This document shows positions 8,204-16,010 of a stretch of 16,948 nt of DNA, piece after piece (positions within the stretch are counted from its first letter, which is position 1; each line of letters starts with the position of its first letter). The stretch comes from Acidobacteriaceae bacterium (lineage in GTDB: Bacteria > Acidobacteriota > Terriglobia > Terriglobales > Acidobacteriaceae), in the NCBI GenBank assembly GCA_027311125.1, contig DAICZO010000020.1:1-16948 (forward strand), given 5' to 3'. The notes beneath the pieces are model-generated. The model was not told the DNA's origin. It was given only the letters and a program-made list of their open reading frames with translations, and ran no database searches. The position numbers and the translations under genes were made by a program.

Positions 8204-9607
8204 ATGACCCAGCCCACACAGCCACTCCACATCGTCGACATCATCCGCCACAAGCGTGACGGCCTCGCACTCTCCACTCCGGAGATCCAGCACTTCATCC
8301 ACGGCATCGTCGATCGCTCCATCACCGATGCCCAGGCCTCCGCGCTCCTCATGGCCATCTTTCTCCGCGGCCTCTCTCCGCAGGAACTCGCCGCCCTCCC
8401 CACCGCCATGCGCTTCTCCGGCGACACCTTCGACGCCACTCCCCTGCACACCTTCACCATCGACAAACACTCCACCGGCGGCGTCGGCGACAAGACCTCC
8501 CTCCTCATCGCACCCATCCTTGCCGCCGCTGGCCTCGCCGCACCTACGCCAGCAGGCATCCCGGGCATCTGCGTACCCATGATCTCGGGCCGCAGCTTGG
8601 GCCACACCGGTGGCACGCTCGACAAGCTCGAAACCATCCCCGGCTTCAACACCCAACTCACCCTCCCGCAGTTCTTCGATACCCTCAAAACCTGCGGCGC
8701 AGCCCTCATCGGCCAGACCCCAACCCTCGTACCCGCCGACCGCATCCTCTATGCTCTGCGCGATCACATCGGCACCATCGAATCACCCAATCTCATCACC
8801 GCCAGCATCATGAGCAAGAAGCTCGCCGAGAGCCTCAACGCCCTCGTCCTCGACGTGAAAACCGGTAGCGGAGCGTTCATGAAGTCCTACGACGACTCAC
8901 GCTACCTCGCCTCCCTCATGGTCCAGACCGGCACCCTCGCCGGTACCCGCACCGTTGCTCTGCTCACCACGCACGACCAGCCCCTCGGCCGCTTCGCCGG
9001 GAACTGGCTCGAAGTGCAGGAGTGTGTCGACATCATGCAGCAGGTCCGCCACCCCATGTCCGCCGACCTCATCGAACTCACCAACATCCTCTCCGGCTGG
9101 ATGCTCCACCTGGCTGGCCAGGCCGACACTCCTGCCCAAGGCGCAGTTCTCTCCGACCAGATCCTTCGCAGCGGCGCAGCGTATCAGGCTTGGCTCGGGA
9201 TCATTGCCGCGCAGGGGGGAGACACCTCCGTCTTCCACTCCAGCCGAACGCAGAACGCACCTTCCTCAGCGATCCATGACGATGCCCCACGCATCTACTC
9301 CCGTACCCTCACCGCATCTACCTCTGGCTACTTCGCCTCTATGGATTGCACTCAGGCAGGCTGGGCTGTCCAAGGTCTCGGAGCAGGCAGCGCCAAACCC
9401 GGCGACCCTGTCAGCGCACATGCAGGCATACAGGTGCACGCAAAATTAGGCCAGCAACTCACCCAGGGCCACCCCCTCATCACCCTCTATAGCGAAGAGG
9501 AATCCCTACTGGACGAACCCTACCATATGCTACAAGAGACGTTACAAATCCAGCCCAGCGCACCACATCTGCAACCTCTCATCCGCGAGGTCATCACCAC
9601 CGGATGA
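8204..9607 (+). CDS. deoA: Thymidine / pyrimidine-nucleoside phosphorylase
   Basis: This enzyme cleaves thymidine, deoxyuridine or uridine with phosphate to the free base and (deoxy)ribose 1-phosphate. The product is 467 residues, a little longer than the usual 430-440. Visible are the phosphate-binding KHSTGGVGDK (88-97), the family signature SGRSLGHTGGTLDKLE (128-143) and the LDVKTGSGAFMK segment (216-227). The C-terminal PYNP domain covers about residues 345-440. An extra Ala/Pro-rich stretch (about 112-124, APTPAGIPG) sits just before the signature. It is the second gene after cdd (11-base gap) with no recognisable Shine-Dalgarno, so it probably depends on cdd translation. Substrate choice between thymidine and uridine cannot be settled by eye, so the symbol is provisional. 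Confidence 0.94.
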   Translation: MTQPTQPLHIVDIIRHKRDGLALSTPEIQHFIHGIVDRSITDAQASALLMAIFLRGLSPQELAALPTAMRFSGDTFDATPLHTFTIDKHSTGGVGDKTSLLIAPILAAAGLAAPTPAGIPGICVPMISGRSLGHTGGTLDKLETIPGFNTQLTLPQFFDTLKTCGAALIGQTPTLVPADRILYALRDHIGTIESPNLITASIMSKKLAESLNALVLDVKTGSGAFMKSYDDSRYLASLMVQTGTLAGTRTVALLTTHDQPLGRFAGNWLEVQECVDIMQQVRHPMSADLIELTNILSGWMLHLAGQADTPAQGAVLSDQILRSGAAYQAWLGIIAAQGGDTSVFHSSRTQNAPSSAIHDDAPRIYSRTLTASTSGYFASMDCTQAGWAVQGLGAGSAKPGDPVSAHAGIQVHAKLGQQLTQGHPLITLYSEEESLLDEPYHMLQETLQIQPSAPHLQPLIREVITTG

Positions 9608-9613
9608 CCTCGC
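9585..9613. terminator. Perfect 11-bp hairpin between convergent deoA and esterase genes
   Basis: Left arm GCGAGGTCATC (9585-9595) and right arm GATGACCTCGC (9603-9613) pair perfectly around the seven-base loop ACCACCG. The hairpin includes the last codons and stop of deoA and ends 14 bases before the esterase stop. The convergent position and GC-rich stem suggest a bidirectional transcription end or mRNA 3' stabiliser. There is no T-run on either side, so it is not a classical intrinsic terminator. Confidence 0.6.
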
Positions 9614-9627
9614 AGACCGGCAACCGC

Positions 9628-10845
9628 CTAGTGGCTCGGCTGGAACAGTAACGGAACAAACTGGCTCAGATTGTCCCGCCACACCATCCACACATGCCTG
9701 CCCGGTGTCTGCACTGCATCCGGCTGCATCCCCCGCTCGCGCAGCCACCCTATCAACTTCTGATTCGGCTCGAACAGACCATCCTCGGTCCCGCACGAGA
9801 TCCACAGTAACTTCAACCGCGCCTGCAGCTTCGGCCCGGTCTCCGCAGTCACGGCCGGAAACAACGCCGGAAACTCCGTCGTCCCCAGACCACCCGCACT
9901 GAACCCTGCCACATACGCAAAGTCATCCACATGGTTCAATCCCACCAACAGGCTCTCCGCGCCCCCCATCGACAAGCCGGCAATCGCATGATCCTCACGC
10001 CGCTCCGACAAGGGAAACTCCTGCTTCACCCGCGGCATCACCTCTTGATACAGCGCCTCCGAGAACTTCGTAAAGTTCTCCCGCACCAGCGCTGGATCAC
10101 GCCACGCAATCCACCCGCGCGTAATCATCTCCATCGTCCCGTAGCCCAGCGGCATCACCACAATCATCGGCTTCGCCTTACCCGTGGCAATCAGGTTGTC
10201 CAAAATCTCGTTCGCTTTGCCCATGCTCGTCCACGCCCACGACTCATCGCTGTACCCATGCAGCAGATACAGCACCGGATACTTTTGCGAGCTCTTCGGG
10301 TCAAACCCCGGCGGCGTGTACACGTAGTACTCACTCGTCCGATGCACGATCGCCGACGTGTACAGATAGTGGTGCAGCACACCATGTGGCACCTCCGTCA
10401 ACTCCCATGGCGCTGCCGGATGTCCAGGTACTAAAAATACATTCTGATCCCGAAAGGCACTCGTCTTGATCGTCACGTTATGCGGATCGACCACGTTCAC
10501 CCCATCCACCAAAAACGAGTAGCTGTAATACTCGGGAGCCAGCTTCGGCACATAGATCGACCACTCTCCATCCCCTGTCTTATTCATCGGTAACGGGTCT
10601 GCCTCGCCTTCCAGCAGCAACGCCACCTTCTCAGCGTGGGGCATCGTCAGATGAAACAACACGCTGCCATCGGCTTCCACCGTAGGACTCGGCGGCGGTG
10701 CGGGCACCAGCGGAACCGGCGATGTCGATCGTGTCACAGGAGCAGTCGCTGGTGCCATCGCAGCAGTTCCCTGTGCCACCGCTGCCTGCTCACCCATCAT
10801 CGCCACCAGTACGAAACAAACCGCTACACGCCGTATTCCCTGCAT
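9628..10845 (-). CDS. Secreted esterase, esterase-D/Fes-like alpha/beta hydrolase with N-terminal E-set domain
   Basis: This is a 405-residue exported hydrolase. A signal peptide (about 1-24, hydrophobic core VAVCFVLVAMM, likely cleavage after AVA) is followed by an Ala/Pro/Thr-rich linker (about 26-54). Next comes an immunoglobulin-like E-set/CBM48-type domain (about 55-140, with the FLVDGVNVVDPHN motif) and an esterase domain (about 150-402). The nucleophile is Ser292 in GLSMGG, with probable Asp355 (CGTEDG) and His384 (GRHVW); YLLHGYSD (193-200) marks the oxyanion region. Relatives include enterochelin-esterase-like and feruloyl or acetyl-xylan esterases, so plant-polysaccharide de-esterification is plausible but the substrate is not shown. 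GGAGGG precedes the ATG. It lies 83 bases after the hydroxyacid dehydrogenase on the same strand and may be transcribed separately. Confidence 0.88.
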   Translation of the reverse strand: MQGIRRVAVCFVLVAMMGEQAAVAQGTAAMAPATAPVTRSTSPVPLVPAPPPSPTVEADGSVLFHLTMPHAEKVALLLEGEADPLPMNKTGDGEWSIYVPKLAPEYYSYSFLVDGVNVVDPHNVTIKTSAFRDQNVFLVPGHPAAPWELTEVPHGVLHHYLYTSAIVHRTSEYYVYTPPGFDPKSSQKYPVLYLLHGYSDESWAWTSMGKANEILDNLIATGKAKPMIVVMPLGYGTMEMITRGWIAWRDPALVRENFTKFSEALYQEVMPRVKQEFPLSERREDHAIAGLSMGGAESLLVGLNHVDDFAYVAGFSAGGLGTTEFPALFPAVTAETGPKLQARLKLLWISCGTEDGLFEPNQKLIGWLRERGMQPDAVQTPGRHVWMVWRDNLSQFVPLLFQPSH

Positions 10846-10928
10846 CGCTTACCCTCCGTCAACCAATCTCGCACCACAAAGCTACCACGACACACGTACG
10901 GACAGCCCATCGCATCGCTCCACACGAT

Positions 10929-11882
10929 CTAAACTCTGTTCACCGCGTTCTCCGCCTTGCCACCGCTCAACACTCGCGCCACATCCTGGCAAATCGTGTT
11001 CGTCACGCGCTGCTGCGCCTCATGCGTAAACGCCGCAATGTGCGGCACCAGAATCACATTTCCTAACTTCTCCAGCTCTCCAGCCACCGGCGGCTCCTTT
11101 GATCGCACATCCAGCGCCGCACCCGCCAACTGGCCAGCCTTCAACGCCGCCACCAGGTCGCTCTCCACCACCACTTCGCCGCGAGCCGTATTGATAAACG
11201 TCGCATTGGGCTTCATCTTCGCAAACCGTTCGGCATTCAACAGTCCCATCGTGCTCTTCGTCGCCGGCAGATGGCACGACACCACATCCGCGCGCTCCAG
11301 CAACTCGTCCAGTTCCACCAACTCCGCCTGCAACTCGCTCAGCAGTACGTTATCCCTGCTCAAAAACGGATCGTATGCCAGTACCTTCATCCCGAAGGCC
11401 TGCGCCCGCCGTGCCGTCAGGTAGCCAATCTTACCCGCACCCAAAATCCCAATCGTCTTCCCATACAGCTCGTTGCCCAGAAACCGCTGCCGATTCCAAT
11501 TGCCTGCCTTGGTGTCTTCGTCTGCAGTCGGAATCAGCCGCGCCAGCGCCAGCATCAACCCCATCGCCAACTCTGCCACACTAATCGCGTTCTGGTCCGG
11601 CGTCGACGTAATCAACACCCCGCCTCGGGTCGCCGCCTCCACGTCCACATTGTCCAAGCCCACCCCGGCACGCCCAACCACCACCAGCTTCTTGGCAACT
11701 GCCAGCAGCTCTGCCGTCACCTTGGTCTGGTTCCGCACAATCAGCGCACGGCAGTCGGCCACCTGTCGCATCAACTCAGCCTGATCCTTCCAAAGCTCCG
11801 GCAGAATCACTACCTCGAACTGCTTGGCCAAAGCATCCACTGCCTCGCCGCGTATGTTTTCAGAGATCAGAATATCCGGCAT
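10929..11882 (-). CDS. D-isomer-specific 2-hydroxyacid dehydrogenase, possible (S)-sulfolactate dehydrogenase (SlcC-like)
   Basis: This NAD(P)-dependent oxidoreductase has the 3-phosphoglycerate dehydrogenase fold and is 317 residues long. The substrate-binding half supplies VGRAGVGLDNVD (69-80). The Rossmann motif is GAGKIG (148-153) with Asp171 after the second strand, favouring NAD. The catalytic residues are present: Arg234 in NTARGEVV, Glu263 in RSKEPP and His281 in PHIAAFTHEAQ. The last motif is usually PHIGASTxEAQ, so Ala and Phe replace Gly and Ser here. It starts three bases after the disrupted Ldh-family gene, with AAGG as ribosome site. In known sulfolactate users an enzyme of this family (SlcC) oxidises (S)-sulfolactate to sulfopyruvate; the position beside suyAB suggests that role. 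A serine-pathway or hydroxypyruvate enzyme is the alternative. Confidence 0.85.
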   Translation of the reverse strand: MPDILISENIRGEAVDALAKQFEVVILPELWKDQAELMRQVADCRALIVRNQTKVTAELLAVAKKLVVVGRAGVGLDNVDVEAATRGGVLITSTPDQNAISVAELAMGLMLALARLIPTADEDTKAGNWNRQRFLGNELYGKTIGILGAGKIGYLTARRAQAFGMKVLAYDPFLSRDNVLLSELQAELVELDELLERADVVSCHLPATKSTMGLLNAERFAKMKPNATFINTARGEVVVESDLVAALKAGQLAGAALDVRSKEPPVAGELEKLGNVILVPHIAAFTHEAQQRVTNTICQDVARVLSGGKAENAVNRV

Positions 11883-11885
11883 CGT

Positions 11886-12953
11886 TTAGACCTTCACCTC
11901 GCTACATTCAAACGGAACTTGCAGACGCTCGCACCACTGCTGCACCTCGCCGATCGTCACCTCAGGCAGCGCAATTCCCTGCAACTCATTCGCTGCCGCA
12001 AACCGTGCCGAGCGCTCTCCCGGCACCAGAATCTCATCCACGCCCGGGCGTCGCTTGCCCGCTTTAATTCTGTCGATCGTCTCGTCCAGACGCGCTTTGA
12101 ACTCAGCCAGATCCATGAACGCTTCCACGTTCAGCAGGCAGAAAAAGTGTCACACATCCTGCTTCCTATCTAGATCCTTGTACATCGAACCGATGGCAGA
12201 CCCAATCGCCGCACCCGACAGCACGCTGCTAAAGATCTCCACCATCAATGCCAGCGCATACCCCTTATGACCAGCCATGGTCAGTACCGTACCCACCAGG
12301 GCCTCCTGCGCGTCCGTCGTCGGCTCGCCATCGCGATCCAGTGCCCAGCCCTCTGGAATCGCACGTCCCTGCTTCTGTGCCGCCACGATATTGCCGCGCG
12401 CCACAATCGATGTCGCTAAATCCACCTTGATGTGGAACCCTTTGCCTGTCGGAAACGACGCTGCAATCGGGTTCGTCCCAAAGAACGCCTCGTACCCGCC
12501 CGCAGGCGACATCGCCGGCTCGCAACTCGTCATCGCCAGCAGAATCATCCCCTCCGACGCTGCCCGGTTGCAGTAGTAGGAGAGCGCACCAAAGTGCTGC
12601 GAGTTGCAGATCGTCGCTGCAGCCACGCCATTCTTTCGAGCGAGCGGCAGCAGCATCTCCAGCGCACGCATCGCCTGCACCTGCCCCAGGCCGTTGCCAG
12701 CATCCAGTGCCAGCACACTCCCGCCGTCCCGCACCACCTTCAACTCCGCCCGCGCCGCAATCAGACCCAACTCCATGCGGCGCAGATAAATATTCAAACG
12801 AGAGAGACCATGCGTCGAGATCCCGTGTACGTCAGCATCCACCAGAGCATGCGCAAATACCGCCGCATCCGCCGGCAACAATCCTGCCGCAACCGCCAGC
12901 CGCGCTACTAACGCTCGCATCTCTTCAGGCCGGTATCTTTTCATAGCTCGCAT
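11886..12953 (-). pseudogene. Ldh-family (malate/L-lactate/sulfolactate) dehydrogenase interrupted by in-frame TGA, ComC-like
   Basis: Codons 1-267 (12953-12153) and the 80-codon segment beginning at a GTG at 12128 are in the same frame. They are separated only by TGA and seven sense codons (HFFCLLN), so this is one gene with one nonsense codon. The joined product would be about 355 residues, normal for the Ldh2/YlbC family of NAD(P)H oxidoreductases. Motifs include DVHGISTHGLSR (41-52) with the catalytic His48, NSQHFGALSYY (117-127), GTNPIA (159-164) and GHKGYALALMVEI (228-240). In relatives the interrupted site reads QDVGHFF, so GGA to TGA explains the stop. The family includes ComC, (R)-sulfolactate dehydrogenase, which fits the neighbouring suyAB genes. 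Without readthrough, the truncated protein lacks about 88 residues of the fold and is probably inactive. GAGAGG lies just before the start; an ATG at 12944 is an alternative. Confidence 0.85.
12150..12152 (-). other. In-frame TGA codon inside the Ldh-family gene
   Basis: The TGA lies between codons for QDV and HFF and replaces an expected Gly (GGA). The frame is unchanged on both sides, which rules out an indel. Confidence 0.85.
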
Positions 12954-12984
12954 CGCCTCTCTCGTTCCATATCCATCACCTGCG

Positions 12985-14148
12985 TTAGGCGCTGCGGTAC
13001 AGCTTCGTCATCGAGAACTCACGATGTCCCAGGGCCTCGGCTGCCGTCAACCGCCCGTTCGCCGTCCGTACAATCATCTCCAGCAACGCATCGCCAGCCT
13101 GATCGATCGTCATCTCGCCCTGCAGAATCGCCGAGACATCCAGATCAATATGCTCCTGCATCGTCGTTACCGTCTTCGGATTGCCAGACAACTTGATCAC
13201 CGGCTCGATCGGATTGCCGATCACATTTCCCTGTCCCGTCGGGAACAAGTGAATCACCGCACCAGAAGCGGCCCACAACGTCACCGCTTCGGCCGCAGCG
13301 CTCGACGTATCCATAAACCACAGACCCTGCTTCGTCGGTGCAACTGCCGGGGCCAGGCATCCGACAAACTTCGTCCGCTTACCCAGCTTCTCCACATTGC
13401 CCAGCGCCTTCTCTTCAATCGTCGTCAGGCCGCCGGCAATATTTCCCTTCGTCGGCTGCGACTCGGAAAGGTCATCCTTCTTCTGGCTGAAAACCAGCTT
13501 GGTGTAGTCCTCAAACGCTGCAAAGAACTCCTTGCGCACTTCATCGTCGATCGCCTTCGCGGCCACAATGTGCTCCGCGCCGGTCAACTCGCTGGTCTCA
13601 CCAAACGAAGCAGTACCACCCTCCGCGCAGTGCTTGTCGATCACATTACCTACCGTCGGGCAGCTCGAGAGCCCCGTCGTCGTGTCTGACTCGCCGCACT
13701 TCACGCTAATGTACAGCTCATGCAGATCGCACTCCGTCCGCTGCAACTCGCTCGCCCACTGCACATACTCCTTCGCCTGGTACGAAGCATCGGCAATCGT
13801 TCGAATGTCGCCCTTGCCCTCGATCGAAAAGCCCTTCACTGGCTTGCCGGTCTTGGCAATGCCATCCACGATCTTCTGCGTCCAGCCGGCTTCAATGCCA
13901 ATCACCACCACCGCAGCCACATTCGCATTGCTGCCGATGCCGATCATCGTCCGGAAGAACAACTCCAGGTCTTCGCCAAACTGCAACCGCCCATACGCAT
14001 GCGGCAGCGCCATCGTGCCCTTGATGTTGTTCGCAACCGCCTCACACGCAGCGTTTGAAATATCATCCACCGGCAGTATCACCACGTGGTTCCGCACGCC
14101 TACTCGTCCATTCTCGCGCCTGTACCCCAATATCTTTCGTTTCGTCAT
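12985..14148 (-). CDS. suyB: (R)-sulfolactate sulfo-lyase large (beta) subunit, UxaA family
   Basis: With SuyA, this subunit would cleave (R)-sulfolactate to pyruvate and sulfite in the cytosol. The 387-residue length matches SuyB and split UxaA-type C-terminal subunits. It begins ILGYRRENGRVGVRN (6-20), then LPVDDISNAACEAVANNIKG (25-44), HAYGRLQFGEDLE (50-62), VIGIEAGWT (82-90), KCGESDTTTG (150-159), QPTKGNIAGGLTTIEEKALG (231-250), FPTGQGNVIGNP (302-313) and TANGRLTAAEALGHREF (362-378). The PVDDxSNAA block separates it from altronate and galactarate dehydratases as I know them. I start at ATG 14148, with AGGTGG upstream; a GTG at 14160 is in frame but overlaps suyA. The gap to suyA is two bases. 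The family uses an Fe centre; Cys151, Cys163 and Cys264 are visible candidates, not assigned. A related sugar-acid dehydratase remains possible. Confidence 0.88.
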   Translation of the reverse strand: MTKRKILGYRRENGRVGVRNHVVILPVDDISNAACEAVANNIKGTMALPHAYGRLQFGEDLELFFRTMIGIGSNANVAAVVVIGIEAGWTQKIVDGIAKTGKPVKGFSIEGKGDIRTIADASYQAKEYVQWASELQRTECDLHELYISVKCGESDTTTGLSSCPTVGNVIDKHCAEGGTASFGETSELTGAEHIVAAKAIDDEVRKEFFAAFEDYTKLVFSQKKDDLSESQPTKGNIAGGLTTIEEKALGNVEKLGKRTKFVGCLAPAVAPTKQGLWFMDTSSAAAEAVTLWAASGAVIHLFPTGQGNVIGNPIEPVIKLSGNPKTVTTMQEHIDLDVSAILQGEMTIDQAGDALLEMIVRTANGRLTAAEALGHREFSMTKLYRSA

Positions 14149-14150
14149 TG

Positions 14151-14432
14151 CTATGCCCACCTTTTCGTCTTCAGGTTATGGATGTGTACGTGGTGTCCGG
14201 CCTTGACCGGCTGCACAATCCTGCCGATCTCGCAGCCATACTTCGTTACCGAGTCGCCCACGGCGAAGTCCTTCAACGCAATCTTGTGTCCCAGCGGAAT
14301 CGCCTCTTCCGTCCGGGCCTTCAGTGCCGTGTTGTCCGTCAGATTTCTACCGTCGCAATCCATCCCGGCGGGCAGATCCACTACGGCAACACCAACGTTG
14401 TCCGCTGCTTCGTGTATCAAAAAATGAACCAT
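14151..14432 (-). CDS. suyA: (R)-sulfolactate sulfo-lyase small (alpha) subunit, SAF domain
   Basis: This small subunit of 93 residues is a single SAF domain like the N-terminus of altronate dehydratase. The diagnostic parts are MVHFLIHEAADNVGVAVVDL (1-20), IPLGHKIALKDFAVGD (45-60), KYGCEIGRIV (64-73) and the ending HVHIHNLKTKRW (81-92). The HN(V/L)KTKRW ending is characteristic of SuyA in my recollection of the family. It precedes suyB by two bases, so the two subunits are translated together. AGAAGGAGAAAGG upstream of the ATG supplies a ribosome site. It follows the aldehyde dehydrogenase stop by 51 bases. The alternative label is the small subunit of an unspecified UxaA-type dehydratase. 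Confidence 0.88.
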   Translation of the reverse strand: MVHFLIHEAADNVGVAVVDLPAGMDCDGRNLTDNTALKARTEEAIPLGHKIALKDFAVGDSVTKYGCEIGRIVQPVKAGHHVHIHNLKTKRWA

Positions 14433-14483
14433 ATCAACCTTTCTCCTTCTTCTGTGCCACTACTGCTTCCTGCAACTCGACCG

Positions 14484-15992
14484 TCAGATGCCGCCCATGG
14501 AAACATGCTTCGTCTCCAGAAACGCATCCAACCCTTCCACTCCTAGCTCACGTCCCCAGCCGCTCTGCTTCACGCCGCCAAACGGCAACTGGCTCGTCGT
14601 CGGCGCACCATCGTTGATGCCCAGCGTCCCTGCCTCAATCTGCTCGCTCAGCCGAAACACCCGGCCCATATCGCGCGTCATCGCATACGCACTCAACCCA
14701 TACGGGGTGTCGTTCGCACGCGCAATCGCCTCGGCTTCCGTCTCGAACATCGCGATCGGCGCAATCGGTGCAAAGGTCTCTTCGCTAATGCACACCGACG
14801 CATCGCTCACGTTCTCCAGCACTGTAGGCTGCAGAAAGTACCCCGCCAACCCCGCCACGCGCTCACCACCCGCAACCACTCGCGCTCCCTTCGCCACCGC
14901 ATCCGCAATCTGCTGCAACGCACCATCCAAAGCACGCTGGTGAATCACCGGACCCAGATCAACACCAGCATCCAGCCCGGCGCCCACCTTCAGCTTGCCC
15001 ACCGCCGCGGTAAAGCGATCCACAAACTCCCGATAGATCCCACGCTGCACATAAATCCGATTCGCAGCAATGCACGACTGCCCCGTATTCCGGAACTTCG
15101 CAATCACCGTCTGCTCCACCGCCTTATCGATGTCGCAGTCTTCAAACACCAGCACCGGAGCCAGGCCACCCAACTCCAGACACAGCGGCTTGATCGTCTC
15201 GGCCGCTCCACGAATCAGCTCTTGCCCTACCCGCGTCGATCCCGTAAAGCTGATCTTCCTGCACTTTGGATTCGACAGAAACTCCCGCGAGATCATCACC
15301 GCGTCGCCAATCGCCAACTGGAACACCCCCGCCGGAATCCCCGCGGCCTCCATGCACTCCGCCAACACAATGCACGAGAGCGGCGTCTGGCTCGCTGGCT
15401 TCAAAATCACCGGACAACCCGCAGCCATCGCCGGAGCCACCTTCCGCACAGCCAGCACCAACGGAAAATTCCACGGCGCAATCGCCCCCACCGGCCCAAT
15501 CGGAGTCTTCACCACCATGTGGCGCTTGCCCGGCACCTGCGGTGGAACCGTGCGCCCATACACCCTGCGCCCCTCCTCCGCGAACCAGCGCAGATGGTCC
15601 TCCGACATCGCCACTTCGCCTTCACTCTGCGCCAGCGGCTTGCCATTCTCCCGCGTAATCGTCCGTGCCAGCTCGCTCTTGCGTCGCACTAACTCATCCG
15701 CCACCCGGTGCAACAACGCGCCCCGCTCCTTGGCCGTCGTCGAACGCCACAGCGGCAGCGCCTTCTCCGCCGTATCCAGAGCTTCGTGCAGCTGTGCCTG
15801 GTTGATCGTCGAAACCCGCGCAAACGCCTGCGACGTCGCCGGATCAACCACATCAAACTCCGCGCCGCCCTCCACCCACTGGCCATTCAGGTAAGAGCCA
15901 CTCCGCAACCGGTTTGCCGTGCTCGCCACACTTCTGTCCACGTCGACCCCCAATATCTCTTCACTCCAACAACCAACCACACAGTCAGTCAC
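14484..15992 (-). CDS. Aldehyde dehydrogenase, succinate-semialdehyde/sulfolactaldehyde dehydrogenase type
   Basis: This NAD(P)-dependent enzyme oxidises an aldehyde to its acid and is 502 residues from the GTG at 15992. The NAD-binding domain shows APWNFPL (172-178), the cofactor lysine in ILKPAS (196-201) and SFTGSTRVG (248-256). The general base is Glu273 in LELGGLAP and the nucleophile Cys307 in NTGQSC. The C-terminal block has EETFAPI (404-410) and PFGGVKQSGWGRE (470-482). It belongs to the GabD/SSADH group, which also contains SlaB, the sulfolactaldehyde dehydrogenase of sulfosugar degradation. The position upstream of suyAB supports oxidation of sulfolactaldehyde to sulfolactate, but motif reading cannot exclude succinate or 2-oxoglutarate semialdehyde. 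The first 17 codons look non-coding and there is no good ribosome site at 15992; the GTG at 15941, preceded by GGGGG, may be the true start. Confidence 0.88.
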   Translation of the reverse strand: MTDCVVGCWSEEILGVDVDRSVASTANRLRSGSYLNGQWVEGGAEFDVVDPATSQAFARVSTINQAQLHEALDTAEKALPLWRSTTAKERGALLHRVADELVRRKSELARTITRENGKPLAQSEGEVAMSEDHLRWFAEEGRRVYGRTVPPQVPGKRHMVVKTPIGPVGAIAPWNFPLVLAVRKVAPAMAAGCPVILKPASQTPLSCIVLAECMEAAGIPAGVFQLAIGDAVMISREFLSNPKCRKISFTGSTRVGQELIRGAAETIKPLCLELGGLAPVLVFEDCDIDKAVEQTVIAKFRNTGQSCIAANRIYVQRGIYREFVDRFTAAVGKLKVGAGLDAGVDLGPVIHQRALDGALQQIADAVAKGARVVAGGERVAGLAGYFLQPTVLENVSDASVCISEETFAPIAPIAMFETEAEAIARANDTPYGLSAYAMTRDMGRVFRLSEQIEAGTLGINDGAPTTSQLPFGGVKQSGWGRELGVEGLDAFLETKHVSMGGI

Positions 15993-16010
15993 CGTCGCTC
16001 TGGGAACAAC

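Noticed and set aside
8173..8767. Two minus-strand open frames opposite the start of deoA
   Set aside because: Antisense shadows of a well-supported phosphorylase; composition biased and no conserved motif.
10846..10928. Promoter or RNA element between the hydroxyacid dehydrogenase and the esterase
   Set aside because: Only the esterase ribosome site is clear; no convincing promoter boxes or stable hairpin seen.
11886..12128. An independent 80-residue gene starting at GTG 12128
   Set aside because: It is in frame with, and homologous to the C-terminal part of, the Ldh-family dehydrogenase upstream; only a TGA separates them.
12126..12156. A frameshift in the Ldh-family gene near the A-run at 12142-12146
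   Set aside because: Both halves are in the same frame and family-like residues HFF follow the stop directly, so the lesion is a substitution and not an indel.
12985..14432. Altronate or galactarate dehydratase instead of SuyAB
   Set aside because: Those are usually single proteins of about 500 residues with different N-terminal blocks; the PVDDISNAA block and HNLKTKRW ending fit sulfo-lyase better. Kept as an alternative.
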